Of a DNA stretch of 64,000 bases, positions 18,342-27,937 are shown one piece after another (the first letter of the stretch is position 1; every line of letters starts with the position of its first letter). The notes beneath the pieces were generated by a model. It was not told the DNA's origin, did no database searches, and saw nothing but the letters and a program-made list of their open reading frames with translations. The position numbers and the translations under genes were made by a program. Source of the DNA: Methylobacter sp. KS41 (GTDB lineage: Bacteria; Pseudomonadota; Gammaproteobacteria; Methylococcales; Methylomonadaceae). The DNA is taken from assembly GCA_002862125.1 (NCBI GenBank), contig PHSP01000004.1, positions 104,935 through 168,934 of the forward strand, given 5' to 3'.

Positions 18342-19649
18342 ATGAACCCTTCTGATTCAACATCAAAGCCCTGCCCCGCATTATTTATCACCGCGCCCGG
18401 TTCCAATCACGGCAAAACCACGGTTACCGCTGCGCTGGCCCGCTACCACGTCAATCAAGGGCGCAAAGTCAGGGTATTTAAAACCGGGCCGGATTTTCTT
18501 GACCCGATGATACTTGAACGAGCTTGCGGCCAGCCGGTGTATCAGCTTGATCTGTGGCTGGCGGGAGCAACCGAATGCCGGCGCCTGTTGTACGAAGCGG
18601 CGCTGGAGGCCGACTTAATCCTGATTGAAGGCGTCATGGGTCTGTTTGACGGCGACCCTTGCAGCGCCGATATTGCGGAAAAATTCTCTGTGCCGGTGCT
18701 GGCCGTGATTGACGCGGCGGCAACCGCGCAAACCCTGGGCGCTATTGCATTCGGGCTTGCCAACTTCCGGCAAGGGCTAAATTTCGCCGGGGTTTTAGCC
18801 AATAACGTCGCCAGCGCCCGCCATGCTGAAATGATCATGCAAGGCATGCCGCCGGACATTCGTTATTTTGGAGACATGCCTCGCGACAAGCGCTTTGTTT
18901 TACCGGAACGCCATCTGGGGCTGGTGCAGGCGGAAGAAATCAGCGATCTCGATGCCCGCATATCGGCGGCGGCTTTGGCTATCGCCTCGACTAAACTTGC
19001 CGCCTTGCCGGAAGCGGTATTATTTAATCCGCCCGGATCAACTGTTCTACCGGAATTGCTTGCAGGGGTGCGTATCGGCATCGCCCGCGACAGCACATTT
19101 TCATTTATTTACCCGGCCAATCTGGATGTGTTGAGCGCGATGGGCGCTTCGCTGATATTCTTTTCGCCGTTGGCAGATGACAAGCTCCCGGATATTGGCA
19201 GCCTGTATCTGCCCGGCGGGTATCCTGAACTGCATTTAGCAGCGTTGCAGGATAATCTGGCGATGAAGACGGCGCTGCAGGAACATTTCCGGCAATGCAA
19301 ACCAATTTACGCGGAATGCGGCGGCCTATTGTATTTGCTGGAATCGATCACGAATAAAACCGGTGAATGTGGAAATATGCTTGGTTTAATCCCCGGACGG
19401 GCGGTCATGCAAAACCGCCTGCAAGGTTTGGGTTATCAGTCAGCGCCCATGCCGGGCGGAGTGTTGCGCAGCCATACCTTTCATCATTCGACGGTCGAAA
19501 CATCGCTGGTCCCTATCGCCTACGGCGAACGTTTGCATAACACGTCAGCGGGCGAAGCGATTTTTAGAATAAACAATTTAACAGCCGGTTATCTGCATTG
19601 CTATTTTGCTTCGAATCCGGCTGCCGCCGCGCGGTTATTCCTTAACTGA
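18342..19649 (+). CDS. cobB: Cobyrinate a,c-diamide synthase CobB/CbiA
   Basis: A 435-aa glutamine-dependent amidotransferase that amidates the a and c side chains. The N-terminal P-loop-like ATP site reads APGSNHGKTTVTAAL, and FKTGPDFLDPMILE follows. The C-terminal class I glutamine amidotransferase domain has YAECGGLLYL with the nucleophile Cys326, and SHTFHHS near the C-terminus. No hydrogenobyrinate-specific feature separates CobB from CbiA here, so the symbol follows the general name. There is no strong Shine-Dalgarno; it lies 105 bases after hicA. Confidence 0.93.
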   Translation: MNPSDSTSKPCPALFITAPGSNHGKTTVTAALARYHVNQGRKVRVFKTGPDFLDPMILERACGQPVYQLDLWLAGATECRRLLYEAALEADLILIEGVMGLFDGDPCSADIAEKFSVPVLAVIDAAATAQTLGAIAFGLANFRQGLNFAGVLANNVASARHAEMIMQGMPPDIRYFGDMPRDKRFVLPERHLGLVQAEEISDLDARISAAALAIASTKLAALPEAVLFNPPGSTVLPELLAGVRIGIARDSTFSFIYPANLDVLSAMGASLIFFSPLADDKLPDIGSLYLPGGYPELHLAALQDNLAMKTALQEHFRQCKPIYAECGGLLYLLESITNKTGECGNMLGLIPGRAVMQNRLQGLGYQSAPMPGGVLRSHTFHHSTVETSLVPIAYGERLHNTSAGEAIFRINNLTAGYLHCYFASNPAAAARLFLN

Positions 19650-19672
19650 AACAACATACTTCAATTTATAAT

Positions 19673-20713
19673 ATGAAACACGGCGGCAATATTTACCGGT
19701 TTGCGCAGCAACTCGGCTGCGAGCCGGAACAGGTGCTGGATTTTTCGTCCAACATCAATCCGGAACAGGCAACCGGTACGGAATTTTTGCAGCAGGTCCA
19801 CCTCGGGCCTTATGCCAATCCTGATTACAGCTTGTTAAAACTGGCGCTTGAAATCCGTTATCCGTATCCGGAGGGCGTTGATATTGAAGTATTTAACGGC
19901 GCGAGCGCGGCTATTTTTGCATTATTGAAGTGCTTGCACCCAAAAGAACTGGTTTTGTATACGCCTTTATACGGCGAATATGCGCAGATTGCCGGACAAC
20001 TGGGTTGCAGAGTGCATGAGATCGACAGATTCGGCTCCTTAATGACGGCAATGCCCATGAACAGCACGGTAATATTCGTTAATCCCGCTACCCCGGATGG
20101 CCGGCTTTACGACATGCGGGAATTATTAACGAAGTGGAAAGCGGCAAATTGCACCATCATCGTCGATGAATCTTTCCTGGACTTTTGCGAGGCGGATTCG
20201 GTCGCCGGGCGCATTACGCAGTACGATAAGCTGTATGTGATCAAATCCCTAAGCAAGTTTTACGGCTGCGCCGGAATTCGCATCGGCTTTATTCTGGCGG
20301 CAGCTCAAGCGATCAAGGAGCTGAAACGCTTCGAACCGGCATGGAAACTTTCCAGTCTTGATATGGCTTATATGCAGCGGGCGCTGGCGAATACGGCATT
20401 TATTGAACAAACGCGGCAATTGACAACGTCCCGGCGGGAATTACTCTATGAGGCGCTGCAAGCTTCCGGCCTGTTTGAGCGGATTTATCCGGGACAGGCC
20501 AATTTTTTACTGACGAAGCTGGCAAATAATGGCGACGGTTATCAACTGCAAGAACGGCTGTCATCTTCACGGCTGTTAATCCGGGTCTGCGACAATTTTT
20601 CCGGCCTGGATAAAAGCCATGTCCGTTTCGCCGTGAAAGATGAAAACGCGATAGCACGACTTGCGCATTGTTTAAAATCTTACGCAACTTACAGGCGGAC
20701 TGATGTTTTTTGA
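19673..20713 (+). CDS. cobC: Threonine-phosphate decarboxylase (CobC/CobD type)
   Basis: A 346-aa fold-type I PLP enzyme that makes aminopropanol phosphate for the B12 lower loop. It begins MKHGGNIYRFAQQLG and continues VLDFSSNINPEQ, the standard opening of this family. VFNGASAAIFALLK and VDESFLDF are aminotransferase blocks, and VIKSLSKFYGCAGIRIGF carries the PLP lysine. The symbol follows the Pseudomonas naming (cobC); the Salmonella name is cobD. It overlaps cbiB by 11 bases, linking it to the next enzyme, which uses its product. Confidence 0.9.
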   Translation: MKHGGNIYRFAQQLGCEPEQVLDFSSNINPEQATGTEFLQQVHLGPYANPDYSLLKLALEIRYPYPEGVDIEVFNGASAAIFALLKCLHPKELVLYTPLYGEYAQIAGQLGCRVHEIDRFGSLMTAMPMNSTVIFVNPATPDGRLYDMRELLTKWKAANCTIIVDESFLDFCEADSVAGRITQYDKLYVIKSLSKFYGCAGIRIGFILAAAQAIKELKRFEPAWKLSSLDMAYMQRALANTAFIEQTRQLTTSRRELLYEALQASGLFERIYPGQANFLLTKLANNGDGYQLQERLSSSRLLIRVCDNFSGLDKSHVRFAVKDENAIARLAHCLKSYATYRRTDVF

Positions 20714-21599
20714 ATTGGCGATATTGGCTTATCTGACCGATATGATGTTCGGCGAATTGCCCTGCAAGCATCCGGTGGTCTTTATGGGCGATTTTATTAA
20801 AGCTTTTGAACGGCGCTTTTACAGCAACCGGATTTTACCCGGCGCAGTGCTGGTAATCAGCTTAACCGGGTTGACGCTGTTGGTCAGTATCTCGCTGGTT
20901 TATCTGTGCGGGTTTTTGCCCGCATGGCTGTCTCTGCCGGTTTTAGCGGTAATAGCCTCAACGGGTTTGGCGATGAATATGCTACATGCCTCTGTCGCGG
21001 CGATTTTAACCAGCGAACAACCCAGACAAGCTTTAAGCCTGCTGGTCAGCCGCGATACCTGCGCAATGACGGAAGCCGGAATCCATAAAGCCGCGCTGGA
21101 AACCTGGGCGGAAAATCTCGGCGACGGCGTTATCGCGCCATTGTTTTATCTACTTTTGTTCGGCTTGCCTGGAATTGCCGTTTACAAGGCCATTAATACG
21201 CTGGATTCCATGATTGCCTATAAAACAGAGCGCTATTTTTATTTCGGCAAAACTGCGGCGATTGTGGATGATATCGCCAATTTTATTCCGGCGCGATTAA
21301 CCGCGTTGCTGATCATCCTGCTGGCGGCTGACAAGCAAAGAGCCTGGCAGTGCGTCCTGCGCGACGGTAATAAACTGGAAAGTCCCAACGCCGGTTTTCC
21401 AATCGCCGCAATGGCGGGCGTGCTGGGTGTTGGCTTGGCCGGAGATGCATATTATCACGGACAATTAAAACATAAACCCGAACTGGGATTAGCGCTTAAT
21501 CCGGTCACCCAAGCTACGCTGAAACAGGGATTGGCAATGAAAACCGGCCTGGATGTTATAATTTTAAGCTTTTTGGCGATTGGCGTCTGGTTCTCTTAA
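20703..21599 (+). CDS. cbiB: Adenosylcobinamide-phosphate synthase CbiB
   Basis: A 298-aa integral membrane protein that attaches aminopropanol (phosphate) to cobyric acid. It starts FELAILAYLTDMMFGELP, then KHPVVFMGDFI, and has hydrophobic segments around residues 40-90 and 135-160. The conserved block ETWAENLGDGVIAPLFYLLL is followed by NTLDSMIAYKTERYFYFGK, both typical of CbiB/CobD. It is the last cobalamin gene of the cluster; cobQ, cobP/U, cobV/S and cobT are not seen in the window. Confidence 0.93.
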   Translation: MFFELAILAYLTDMMFGELPCKHPVVFMGDFIKAFERRFYSNRILPGAVLVISLTGLTLLVSISLVYLCGFLPAWLSLPVLAVIASTGLAMNMLHASVAAILTSEQPRQALSLLVSRDTCAMTEAGIHKAALETWAENLGDGVIAPLFYLLLFGLPGIAVYKAINTLDSMIAYKTERYFYFGKTAAIVDDIANFIPARLTALLIILLAADKQRAWQCVLRDGNKLESPNAGFPIAAMAGVLGVGLAGDAYYHGQLKHKPELGLALNPVTQATLKQGLAMKTGLDVIILSFLAIGVWFS

Positions 21600-21652
21600 A
21601 ATTACCTGATCAGCGGCAATTCCTTCATACCCATCGGCTTTCAGATTAATCC

Positions 21653-22585
21653 ATGTCCGTCTACTCCGCTGTAACCCATGCTCAACTCGAGCAATTTTTT
21701 AGCCATTACAGCCTTGGAGAGGTATGGGATTTTGAGGGCATTGAAGACGGCATCGATAACACCAATTATTTTGTAAGAACGTCGAAGGGCGAATTTGTCT
21801 TAACCTTGTTTGAATCCGTCAGCGCGGACGATTTACCACATTTTATTAACTTGTTAACGTACCTTGGCAAAAACAATCTGCCCTGCCCCAGTCTCCGGCA
21901 AGACAATCAATCCAGACCTTTGCGCTTGCTTAACGGCAAGCAGGCGGCGGTATTCGACCGTGTTCCGGGGAGTTCAGCCTTAACGCCGTCCATTGCGCAC
22001 TGCCATGAAATCGGCTTGCACCTGGGCAGATTGCATCGACTCACGCAAGGCTACGATTTTCCAATAAAAGCCAATCATGACTTATCCTGGTGCAAGGCCA
22101 TGTTTAACAAAATTGACAGCCATTTATCTAATACAGACCGGACCTTAATCAATGACGAGCTCAATTTCCAGTCTCTGCACGGCGCAGTCAGCATGCCATG
22201 GGGTGTGATCCACGGCGACCTGTTCAGGGATAATGCCTTGTTTGTCGATGAACAGCTCAGCGGGCTGCTCGATTTTTACAGCGCGGGTACCGGCTCATTA
22301 CTTCTCGATATTGCCATCACGGCTAATGACTGGTGCCATGAAAACGGGGCGATTAATACCGGAAAGCTGGCCGCGTTGTTATGCGGGTATGAAATTGCAA
22401 GGCCCCTGGAACCAGCAGAAAAGCAGCACTGGCCGGTTCAGCTTAGAGCCGCCGCTTTGCGTTTCTGGCTGTCCCGACTGGAACACCAGATCTATCCTCG
22501 TCCCGGCGCAATAACCCAGCAGAAAGACCCGCTGATTTTCCGGCAGCTTCTATGGCAATACCGGCAGCAACCAATGACAAATTGA
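21653..22585 (+). CDS. thrB: Homoserine kinase, type II (ThrB)
   Basis: A 310-aa member of the aminoglycoside-phosphotransferase-like kinases that phosphorylate homoserine in threonine synthesis. It opens MSVYSAVTHAQLEQFFSHYS, and EDGIDNTNYFV is the family's nucleotide-binding region. The catalytic loop is WGVIHGDLFRDNALF, followed by GLLDFYSAGTG (Mg-binding Asp). It sits 53 bases after cbiB on the same strand and converges with eutC. Threonine feeds the CobC substrate, but coexpression with the cobalamin genes is only possible, not shown. Confidence 0.9.
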   Translation: MSVYSAVTHAQLEQFFSHYSLGEVWDFEGIEDGIDNTNYFVRTSKGEFVLTLFESVSADDLPHFINLLTYLGKNNLPCPSLRQDNQSRPLRLLNGKQAAVFDRVPGSSALTPSIAHCHEIGLHLGRLHRLTQGYDFPIKANHDLSWCKAMFNKIDSHLSNTDRTLINDELNFQSLHGAVSMPWGVIHGDLFRDNALFVDEQLSGLLDFYSAGTGSLLLDIAITANDWCHENGAINTGKLAALLCGYEIARPLEPAEKQHWPVQLRAAALRFWLSRLEHQIYPRPGAITQQKDPLIFRQLLWQYRQQPMTN

Positions 22586-22758
22586 GGTTTTTAGGAATCC
22601 TTGAGGTTAATAACCTGGGATTAACTTCCAAGGTTTGCGTAAACTGAAACTCTCGATTTCCAATAAACCGTCATTTTGCGCCATCGATACGATGATTGAT
22701 GCCATATTTCAGGATGAGAGTCCTTGCCAATTTTGCGGCGAACAGCGGATTTCAGGGA

Positions 22759-23517
22759 TTAATCCTGCCCCAATGACTCCAGCCAGTTGTCAGGCATATC
22801 GTCTTTCAAAGCAACGCCGGAAAGACCGCGTTGCAAAGCCTGCCGGGTAAGATAGGCTAATTTGGCCGCCGCTGCCTGGTAAGACAGTCCCTCCGGCGGT
22901 CTGATGTTGGACAGGCAATTGCGCACGGCATCGGTATTGCCGATGCGTGGAGCGTAAGTCAAATATACGCCCAGACTGTCGGCTGCGCTTAAACCCGGAC
23001 GTTCGCCGACGATGATCACGGAAACGCAAACATTTAAAAGCTCGCCGATTTCATCGGCCAACGCCACGCGTGCATTCGGCGCCAGACAAACCGGGCCGAG
23101 CGACAAGCGGCAACGGCTATACGCATCCGCTATCGCTTCCAGCAACGCCAGCCCATGTTTGTCGACAGCGGCGGACGACAAACCGTTGCTGATTATCAGC
23201 GCCGCATCGTAAGCTTTAACAGGCCGGGACTGTAAATATTCCCGGCTGGCTTGATCCAGACAGCGCCCAAGGTCCGGCCTTTGCAAATAGCGCTCGCGGT
23301 CTGCTATCGGCGTTGCCAGTTTGAGCGGCTGCAAACCCTTCGCAGCCATCGCTTCTGCAAAACCTCCGACGCACCAGGGTTGATGCACGGCATCCCGCGC
23401 CATGGCGTGCGCCAGTTGAAATTCCAGCAGCGCTGACGTGGGCGTGGCGCAACCCGCGCGGCCCTGGCCGATTCTGGCTTGGGTAAAACGCCTGAGCGCA
23501 AACCACGGATCAGTCAT
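22759..23517 (-). CDS. eutC: Ethanolamine ammonia-lyase small subunit EutC
   Basis: A 252-aa small subunit of the adenosylcobalamin-dependent lyase that turns ethanolamine into acetaldehyde and ammonia. Characteristic blocks are RIGQGRAGCATPTSALLEFQ near the N-terminus, LIISNGLSSAAVDKHGL in the middle and IIVGERPGLSAADSLGVYLT followed by TDAVRNCLSNIRPPEGL later. It overlaps eutB by 4 bases and is translated after it. No microcompartment or eutA/eutL genes accompany the pair in this window. Confidence 0.93.
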   Translation of the reverse strand: MTDPWFALRRFTQARIGQGRAGCATPTSALLEFQLAHAMARDAVHQPWCVGGFAEAMAAKGLQPLKLATPIADRERYLQRPDLGRCLDQASREYLQSRPVKAYDAALIISNGLSSAAVDKHGLALLEAIADAYSRCRLSLGPVCLAPNARVALADEIGELLNVCVSVIIVGERPGLSAADSLGVYLTYAPRIGNTDAVRNCLSNIRPPEGLSYQAAAAKLAYLTRQALQRGLSGVALKDDMPDNWLESLGQD

Positions 23518-24902
23518 GACGGCAGTCCCGCAAGTCCGGAAAAATTGCTCAATAACGGAGCCTTGAACCGGTTATCGGCTAGCCGGTTGCCGCCGTCGAA
23601 AATACCCATCCTTTCCAGCCAATCCTCAAACTCCGGCGCAGGCCGCAAGCCCAATAGCTGACGCAGATACAGCGCATCGTGAAAAGACGTGCTTTGATAC
23701 GCCAGCATCACATCGTCAGAACCCGGAATACCCATGATGTAACTGCATCCGGCCACGCCCAGCAAGGTTAACAGGTTATCCATATCGTTCTGATCAGCCT
23801 CGGCATGGTTGGTGTAGCAGATATCGCAGCCCATCGGCAGTCCCAGCAGCTTGCCGCAGAAATGATCTTCAAGCCCTGCGCGGATGATCTGTTTGCCGTC
23901 ATAAAGGTATTCCGGACCGATGAAGCCGACCACGGTGTTGACCAGCAGCGGGGAAAATTCCCGCGCAACCGCATAGGCCCTCGCTTCGCAGGTTTGCGCA
24001 TCGACGCCATGATGAGCGTTCGCGGACAGCGCGCTGCCTTGGCCGGTTTCGAAGTACATGACCTGATTGCCGGCGCCGCCCCTGTTCAACGACTCTGCCA
24101 TGGCCTTGGCTTCGCGCAATATAGCCAAATCGATGCCGAAGCTCCGATTCGCCGCCTCGGTGCCGGCGATGGACTGAAACACCAGATCGACCGGAGCGCC
24201 GCGCCGCATCAATTCGATGCTGGTGGTGACGTGGCTCAGCACGCATGACTGGGTGGGTATTTCGTGGCGGCGAATGATCTCGTCGAGCAGAGTGAGCAAG
24301 ACATGGACGTTTTCCAGATTGTCGGTGGCCGGATTGATGCCTATCACGGCGTCGCCGCTTCCATACATCAAGCCATCCAGAATGCTGGCGGCAATACCGC
24401 GCGGGTCATCGGTCGGATGATTCGGTTGCAGCCGGGTGGAAAGCCGTCCCGGCAAACCGATCGTGTTGCGAAAACGGCTGGTGACCCGGCAGCGGCGCGC
24501 CACAGCAATCAAATCCTGATTGCGCATGATTTTACTGACGGCGGCTGCCATTTCCGGCATCAACCCCGGCGCTAGCGCCGACAAATCGCTGCTGTCCGCC
24601 AGCAGCCAATCGCGAAACCCGCCGACCGTCAAACCCGCAATGGGAACGAACGCAGCCGTATCCTGTTGTTCCAGAATCAACCGCGAAACCTCGTCCCTTT
24701 CGGGCGCAATCAGCGGTTCTTCGATGAACAGCCGTAACGGCGCATCGGCCAGTAATTGTTGTGCGACAGCCCGTTCAACTTCCGATTCCGCAGCGAGACC
24801 GGCCAATTCGTCGGCCGCCCGTCTCGGCGAGGCCTTGGCCATCAGCATTCGCAGATTGCCAAAGCTAAAGTTTTTGCCTTTTACAGTCGCGGAATAATTC
24901 AT
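23514..24902 (-). CDS. eutB: Ethanolamine ammonia-lyase large subunit EutB
   Basis: A 462-aa TIM-barrel catalytic subunit binding adenosylcobalamin. Family blocks include FRNTIGLPGRLSTRLQPNHP, GDAVIGINPATDNLENV, SVLSHVTTS-like LSHVTTSIELMRRGAPVDLV, FETGQGSALSANAHHGVD and GLPMGCDICYTNHAEADQND. Length fits EutB (about 453-465). It is the first gene of a two-gene unit with eutC. The 215-base gap upstream (24903-25117) has no recognisable cobalamin riboswitch on this strand. Proximity to the B12 cluster fits its cofactor need. Confidence 0.95.
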   Translation of the reverse strand: MNYSATVKGKNFSFGNLRMLMAKASPRRAADELAGLAAESEVERAVAQQLLADAPLRLFIEEPLIAPERDEVSRLILEQQDTAAFVPIAGLTVGGFRDWLLADSSDLSALAPGLMPEMAAAVSKIMRNQDLIAVARRCRVTSRFRNTIGLPGRLSTRLQPNHPTDDPRGIAASILDGLMYGSGDAVIGINPATDNLENVHVLLTLLDEIIRRHEIPTQSCVLSHVTTSIELMRRGAPVDLVFQSIAGTEAANRSFGIDLAILREAKAMAESLNRGGAGNQVMYFETGQGSALSANAHHGVDAQTCEARAYAVAREFSPLLVNTVVGFIGPEYLYDGKQIIRAGLEDHFCGKLLGLPMGCDICYTNHAEADQNDMDNLLTLLGVAGCSYIMGIPGSDDVMLAYQSTSFHDALYLRQLLGLRPAPEFEDWLERMGIFDGGNRLADNRFKAPLLSNFSGLAGLPS

Positions 24903-25117
24903 ATTTTGAAGAGGTTGCCGGATAGTTTTCCGGTCTTACCGGAACAGGCCGAGAATACGATAACTGTGTGACGGCACTATGACATGACGGCGGTTATCAG
25001 GTGTAAATGCGCGACGGCAAAACCACCATGCTCCGAAAATGCCTATCATCCGGGTGTAAAATCCGGAAGCCCCGAAAGCGTTGGTCAAAAACAGCCGTTT
25101 GATTTGCGCGGCAAAGC

Positions 25118-25891
25118 TTAACCGAACCTGCCTGTGATGTAATCTTCGGTAGCCTTCTTTTTCGGCGTGGTGAAGATAGAAACAGTTTCGCCGAACTCAA
25201 TCAGTTCGCCCAAATACATGTAGGCCGTAAAATCCGATATGCGAGAAGCTTGCTGCATGTTATGGGTGACGATGACGATCGTGTAATCCTCTTTCAATTC
25301 GCTGATCAATTCCTCAATATGAGCCGTGGAAATCGGATCCAAGGCGGAAGCCGGCTCGTCAAGCAGCAGCACTTCAGGCTTGATTGCAATACCTCGCGCG
25401 ATGCAAAGGCGCTGTTGCTGCCCGCCGGACAGACTGTCGCCGCTTTGTTTGAGCTTGTCTTTCACTTCATTCCACAGCGCAGCCTTTTTTAACGCCCATT
25501 CGACACGGTCATCCATATCCGAGCGATTGATTGTTTCATGTAACTTGACTCCGAAAGCAATGTTGTCGTATATCGACATGGGAAATGGCGTCGGCTTCTG
25601 AAAAACCATCCCGATTTTTGCCCTGAGACTGCTGAGATCTTGCTTGCCGTCAATGATGTTTTCATTGTCGATGATAATTTCACCCACGGCTTTCTGTTCC
25701 GGGTAGAGCGCATACATGCAGTTCATCGTTCTGAGCAGGGTTGACTTGCCGCAACCTGAGGGACCAATGAAAGCTGTCACCATTTTTTCAGGTATCGAAA
25801 TACTGACGGAATGCAGTGCCTGGAATTTGCCGTAATAAAAATTCAAATCGCGTACATTGATTTTGGGTGGAGGCACGCTTTGATCGCGCAT
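25118..25891 (-). CDS. pstB: Phosphate ABC transporter ATPase PstB
   Basis: A 257-aa ABC ATPase energising high-affinity phosphate uptake. Walker A is GPSGCGKST, the signature is [16 protein letters not shown], Walker B is [13 protein letters not shown] and the switch His is in [12 protein letters not shown] start it at ATG 25891 ([20 protein letters not shown]), which is 10 bases after the pstA stop and gives the normal PstB length; a longer frame to 25942 would overlap pstA. It is the last gene of pstSCAB; no phoU follows. Confidence 0.95.
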   Translation of the reverse strand: MRDQSVPPPKINVRDLNFYYGKFQALHSVSISIPEKMVTAFIGPSGCGKSTLLRTMNCMYALYPEQKAVGEIIIDNENIIDGKQDLSSLRAKIGMVFQKPTPFPMSIYDNIAFGVKLHETINRSDMDDRVEWALKKAALWNEVKDKLKQSGDSLSGGQQQRLCIARGIAIKPEVLLLDEPASALDPISTAHIEELISELKEDYTIVIVTHNMQQASRISDFTAYMYLGELIEFGETVSIFTTPKKKATEDYITGRFG

Positions 25892-25901
25892 AATTTGTTT
25901 C

Positions 25902-26747
25902 TCAGTGTAAATTGCTTTTGTTGCGGAAAATGAAGCGGGCAATAATATTCAGCCCCAGTACGCCAAAAGTGATGATTAACGCGCCAGCCCAGGCCAGCTT
26001 ATGCCAGTCGTCATAGGGGCTCATTGCAAACTGGAAAATCACGACGGGCAGGTTTGCCATCGGCGCGTTCATGTTCAGGCTCCAGAAAGAGTTGTTCAAT
26101 GCCGTGAACAGAAGCGGGGCAGTCTCGCCGCTGATACGCGATAAGGCAAGCAAAATGCCGGTAACAATACCCGATTTAGAAGCCCGGAGCGTCACCATCA
26201 TGATGATTTTCCATTGCGGCGCGCCAAGGGCGGCGGCCGCTTCGCGCAAACTGCCAGGCACCAGTTTCAGCATATTTTCAGTGGTGCGCACCACGACGGG
26301 AATCACAATCAGAGCGAGCGCAAATGCACCGGCCCAGCCCGAAAAGTGATGTGAAGTGGCGACATAAATTTCATAGACAAAAAGACCTATCACGATGGAC
26401 GGCGCGCTCAGCAGGATGTCGTTGCTAAATCGCGTAACTGTTGCGAGCCATCCATTGCCGCCGTATTCAGCCAGGTAAATGCCGGCCAAAACGCCAACCG
26501 GCGCGCCCAGCAGGACACCGGCTAAAATCATCATGAGGCTGCCAACCAATGCGTTTAAAAGCCCTCCGTTGCTCCCCGGAGGCGGAGTCATTTTGGTGAA
26601 AACATCCGGCGACAGACTCGTAAATCCCAGCTGGAGCAGCGTCCACAAAATCCAGCCAAGCCAGAACAGGCCGAAGGCCATTGCAAGCAAGGAAATCGTT
26701 AGATTCAGGGCATTGATGAAGCGGCGTCTTTTATAAATTGAAAGCAT
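25902..26747 (-). CDS. pstA: Phosphate ABC transporter permease PstA
   Basis: A 281-aa inner-membrane permease. A first hydrophobic segment ([20 protein letters not shown]) is followed by the PstA periplasmic loop and several more membrane spans; the [12 protein letters not shown] coupling motif for the ATPase is visible. ATG 26747 is preferred because AGGA lies 6 bases upstream, overlapping the pstC stop; the open frame extends to 26783, but that would overlap pstC. Confidence 0.93.
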   Translation of the reverse strand: MLSIYKRRRFINALNLTISLLAMAFGLFWLGWILWTLLQLGFTSLSPDVFTKMTPPPGSNGGLLNALVGSLMMILAGVLLGAPVGVLAGIYLAEYGGNGWLATVTRFSNDILLSAPSIVIGLFVYEIYVATSHHFSGWAGAFALALIVIPVVVRTTENMLKLVPGSLREAAAALGAPQWKIIMMVTLRASKSGIVTGILLALSRISGETAPLLFTALNNSFWSLNMNAPMANLPVVIFQFAMSPYDDWHKLAWAGALIITFGVLGLNIIARFIFRNKSNLH

Positions 26748-26754
26748 GATTATC

Positions 26755-27717
26755 CTAGGATTTGTCGCCTTCGCGTCTGGCAAGTTGCATCAGCATCAGC
26801 TTGGAGATAGCAAGCACGATAAATGTGATCACGAACATGATCAACCCGAGCTCTATTAATGCCGAAGAATATACGTCCCCGACAGCCTCGTTGAATTCAT
26901 TGGCTAACGCAGAGGCGATGCTGTTGCCGGGGTCTAGCAGCGACAGGCTAAAGTTCTGCGCATTGCCGATCACGAATGTCACGGCCATCGTCTCGCCCAG
27001 CGCGCGCCCCAAACCCAGCATTACGCCGCCAACGACACCTATCTTCGTGTAGGGCAAAACCACGTACCAGACCACTTCCCAGGTCGTGCAGCCGACCGCG
27101 TAAGCTGATTCCTTGAGTTGGGGCGGGACGACATCAAACACGTCCCGTGTGACCGAGGCGATAAAGGGGATAATCATTATGCCGAGAATGATCCCGGCGG
27201 TCAGCATGCCGATGCCCATGGGCGCACCCTGGAAAAGTATGCCGATGAAAGGCATGGGGCCAAGATAATCGATCAGCCAGGGTTGAATGTGATCCGCCAG
27301 AAAGGGCGCGAAAATGAATAGCCCCCACATGCCGTAAATGATGCTGGGTATGCCCGCAAGCAATTCGATGGCGATGCCAAGGGGGCGTTTCAGACAATTG
27401 GGGGACAATTCGGTTAGAAAAAGAGCAATGCCGAAACTGACCGGAACGCCAATCAGCATTGCAATGGCAGATGTTACCAGAGTGCCGAAGATGGGTACGA
27501 CGGCGCCGAAATTGACGTTCACCGGATCCCATGCGGAACTCGTCAAAAAGCCCCAGCCGAACGCTTTAAACGAAGGAATGCTGCCGACAACAAGCGTAAT
27601 CAGTATGCCTGCGAGTAGTGAAAAAACTGCGAAAGCAAAAAAAAGCGAGGTCAGTTTAAAAGCGGCATCAAGAAAAACCTGTGTCTTATCAGGAAAAGTT
27701 TTTTGCAATAGGGTCAT
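26755..27717 (-). CDS. pstC: Phosphate ABC transporter permease PstC
   Basis: The second permease of the phosphate importer, with at least six predicted membrane spans (first around [20 protein letters not shown]) and the coupling motif [21 protein letters not shown] use ATG 27717 ([13 protein letters not shown]) because it gives a normal-length protein with a short cytoplasmic tail. The frame continues to 27861 with 48 more residues that hold no obvious domain and no clear ribosome site at either start, so the exact start is uncertain. Confidence 0.9.
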   Translation of the reverse strand: MTLLQKTFPDKTQVFLDAAFKLTSLFFAFAVFSLLAGILITLVVGSIPSFKAFGWGFLTSSAWDPVNVNFGAVVPIFGTLVTSAIAMLIGVPVSFGIALFLTELSPNCLKRPLGIAIELLAGIPSIIYGMWGLFIFAPFLADHIQPWLIDYLGPMPFIGILFQGAPMGIGMLTAGIILGIMIIPFIASVTRDVFDVVPPQLKESAYAVGCTTWEVVWYVVLPYTKIGVVGGVMLGLGRALGETMAVTFVIGNAQNFSLSLLDPGNSIASALANEFNEAVGDVYSSALIELGLIMFVITFIVLAISKLMLMQLARREGDKS

Positions 27718-27937
27718 TTTTTGCTGATAAAATCGAATGAATCTGATTTTAGCTTCCGAGTAAAATACCGGCGTACTTAAATTAGCGCTTCTCAAGCCCA
27801 TCCTATTGAAAGACATTATATAAATTACACGATGCAAAAAATAATTTAAATATTTTATCATTAAAAATGACTTGTCAAATCTGCCAAGGGGCCAAAGTTC
27901 AGCCCCTTCATTTTAAAATCAATTTTTATTACGAATG

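Noticed and set aside
24903..25117. Cobalamin riboswitch in front of eutB
   Set aside because: On the minus strand no GGTGAAAATCCG-like core and no B12 box is found, only short CCGG-rich stems.
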